Assembly (NCBI GenBank): GCA_040902725.1 | Contig: JBBDWU010000045.1 | Span: 1-64,000, forward strand | Direction: 5' to 3' | DNA from: JACVRU01 sp040902725 | GTDB lineage: Bacteria > Actinomycetota > Thermoleophilia > Gaiellales > Gaiellaceae | DNA length: 64,000 nucleotides | Part shown: positions 63,453 through 64,000 of the stretch, in pieces | Layout of the letters: the number at the start of each line of letters is the position of its first letter | Position numbering within the stretch: position 1 is the first letter of the stretch | The notes under the pieces: model-generated | The model's database searches: none | What the model was told of the DNA's origin: nothing | Seen by the model: only the letters and a program-made list of their open reading frames with translations | Program-made: the position numbers and the translations under genes

Positions 63453-64000
63453 CGCCGAAGACGCGCGCGACCTCGCCGTCGAGCGGTCCGGACGTGTCCA
63501 CGAGCCCGGCGGCCGCCACACGCGCCTGCTCGAGCAAGGGCCGGTCGGCGCGCAGGCGCGCGAAGCGGAAGTCCGAGACCCCGTGCTGGATCGTGCCGAG
63601 CAGGTGCCCCTCCCCACGCAGCTCCAGGTCGACCTCGGCGAGCTCGAAGCCGTCGTTCGTCGCCACCAGCGCCTCGAGACGCTGGGCGGCCGCGTCCGTC
63701 AGCTCCTCCTTCCGCCGGGAAACCAGCAGGCAGTACGACTGCTCCGCCCCGCGCCCGACGCGCCCGCGCAGCTGGTGGAGCTGCGCCAGGCCGAAGCGGT
63801 CGGCTTCCTGGACGATCATCACCGTCGCGTTGGCGACGTCGACGCCGACCTCGATCACCGTCGTGGCCACGAGCACGTCGAGATCGCGCGCCTTGAAGCG
63901 CGCCATCAGCGCCCGCCGGTCGGCCGGCTTCAGCTTCCCGTGCAGGCACGCGACCCGAAAGCCCTTCAGCTCGTGCTTTGCCAGCCGCTCGGCCTCCTGC
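63427..64000 (-). CDS. recG: ATP-dependent DNA helicase RecG, C-terminal part
   Basis: RecG remodels stalled forks and Holliday junctions. Only the C-terminal 190 or so residues are in the window; the gene continues past the right edge. Helicase motifs IV-VI are present: VACLHGKLKPADRRALMARF, VLVATTVIEVGVDVANATVM, IVQEADRFGLAQLHQLRGRV with GRG. The C-terminal block ELRGEGHLLGTIQHGVSDFR is a RecG signature. The frame is open to the edge (codon at 63999-63997). Confidence 0.93.
   Translation of the reverse strand, partial: QEAERLAKHELKGFRVACLHGKLKPADRRALMARFKARDLDVLVATTVIEVGVDVANATVMIVQEADRFGLAQLHQLRGRVGRGAEQSYCLLVSRRKEELTDAAAQRLEALVATNDGFELAEVDLELRGEGHLLGTIQHGVSDFRFARLRADRPLLEQARVAAAGLVDTSGPLDGEVARVFGDADHRGLA

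Overview
The window is high-GC, gene-dense bacterial chromosome with no phage, plasmid or rRNA sequence. The content fits a deep-branching actinobacterium, most likely class Thermoleophilia (Gaiellales or Solirubrobacterales). The reasons are the very high GC, the many GTG/TTG starts, several STAND-type ATPases fused to class III nucleotide cyclases, a secreted Ig-like protein, and DUF3105 and eRF1-like proteins, all alongside standard actinobacterial housekeeping operons. The lineage is an inference; no marker was aligned.

Layout. 1-9.4 kb: an ECF sigma factor with a SnoaL tail, a LysE tail remnant, a vapBC module, two large STAND-cyclase genes (A and B) flanking a second, frameshifted PIN toxin, tRNA-fMet, and a Ppx/GppA phosphatase. 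9.4-18 kb: CBS protein, glutamate dehydrogenase preceded by a glucan-phosphorylase tail and tRNA-Leu, RmuC, HAD phosphatase, eRF1-like protein, thioredoxin reductase, a zinc-ribbon/PAS protein and an FAD oxidoreductase. 18-25 kb: an overlapping addB-addA-nth DNA-repair operon. 25-36.4 kb: small Lsr2-like protein, topoisomerase IB, an isocitrate/isopropylmalate-type dehydrogenase, STAND-cyclase C, an HD-GYP protein, a three-gene proton-translocating transhydrogenase (pnt) with an ornithine-cyclodeaminase-like gene, and an NAD formate dehydrogenase overlapping an FAD amine oxidase. 36.4-42.1 kb: a broken RibD-C/DHFR-like gene, comM-dprA, and thiamine synthesis (thiE divergent from TPP-riboswitch-thiO-thiS-thiG). 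42-49 kb: a solitary DNA methylase, then the classic ffh-rpsP-khpA-rimM-trmD-lepB-rplS-rnhB-yraN block read leftward. 49-52.4 kb: dodecin, STAND-cyclase D and a dodecin-like protein. 52.4-59.1 kb: the yceD-rpmF-plsX-acpP-rnc-smc-ftsY block read leftward, interrupted between smc and ftsY by a rightward YjbR gene and a small repeat insertion. 59.2-64 kb: a secreted Ig-like protein, an O-antigen-ligase-like membrane protein, a nitroreductase, and a recG-rsmD-coaD-coiled-coil operon cut by the right edge.

How the genes fit together. The operons are tightly packed and many genes overlap by ATGA or GTGA, implying translational coupling (thiO-thiS-thiG, pntA-pntAB-pntB, addB-addA, rimM-trmD-lepB, comM-dprA, rsmD-coaD). 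Convergent neighbours often overlap at their stops. No stretch longer than 300 bases lacks a gene. The notable accessory signals are four STAND-cyclase genes in 64 kb, three short 3'-end gene remnants (lysE, glgP and a duplicated smc tail beside REP-like palindromes), an unusually short SMC, an rnc gene without a normal start codon, and a 65-nt imperfect hairpin inside the ribosomal block. Two genes carry frameshifts that could be real decay or assembly error.
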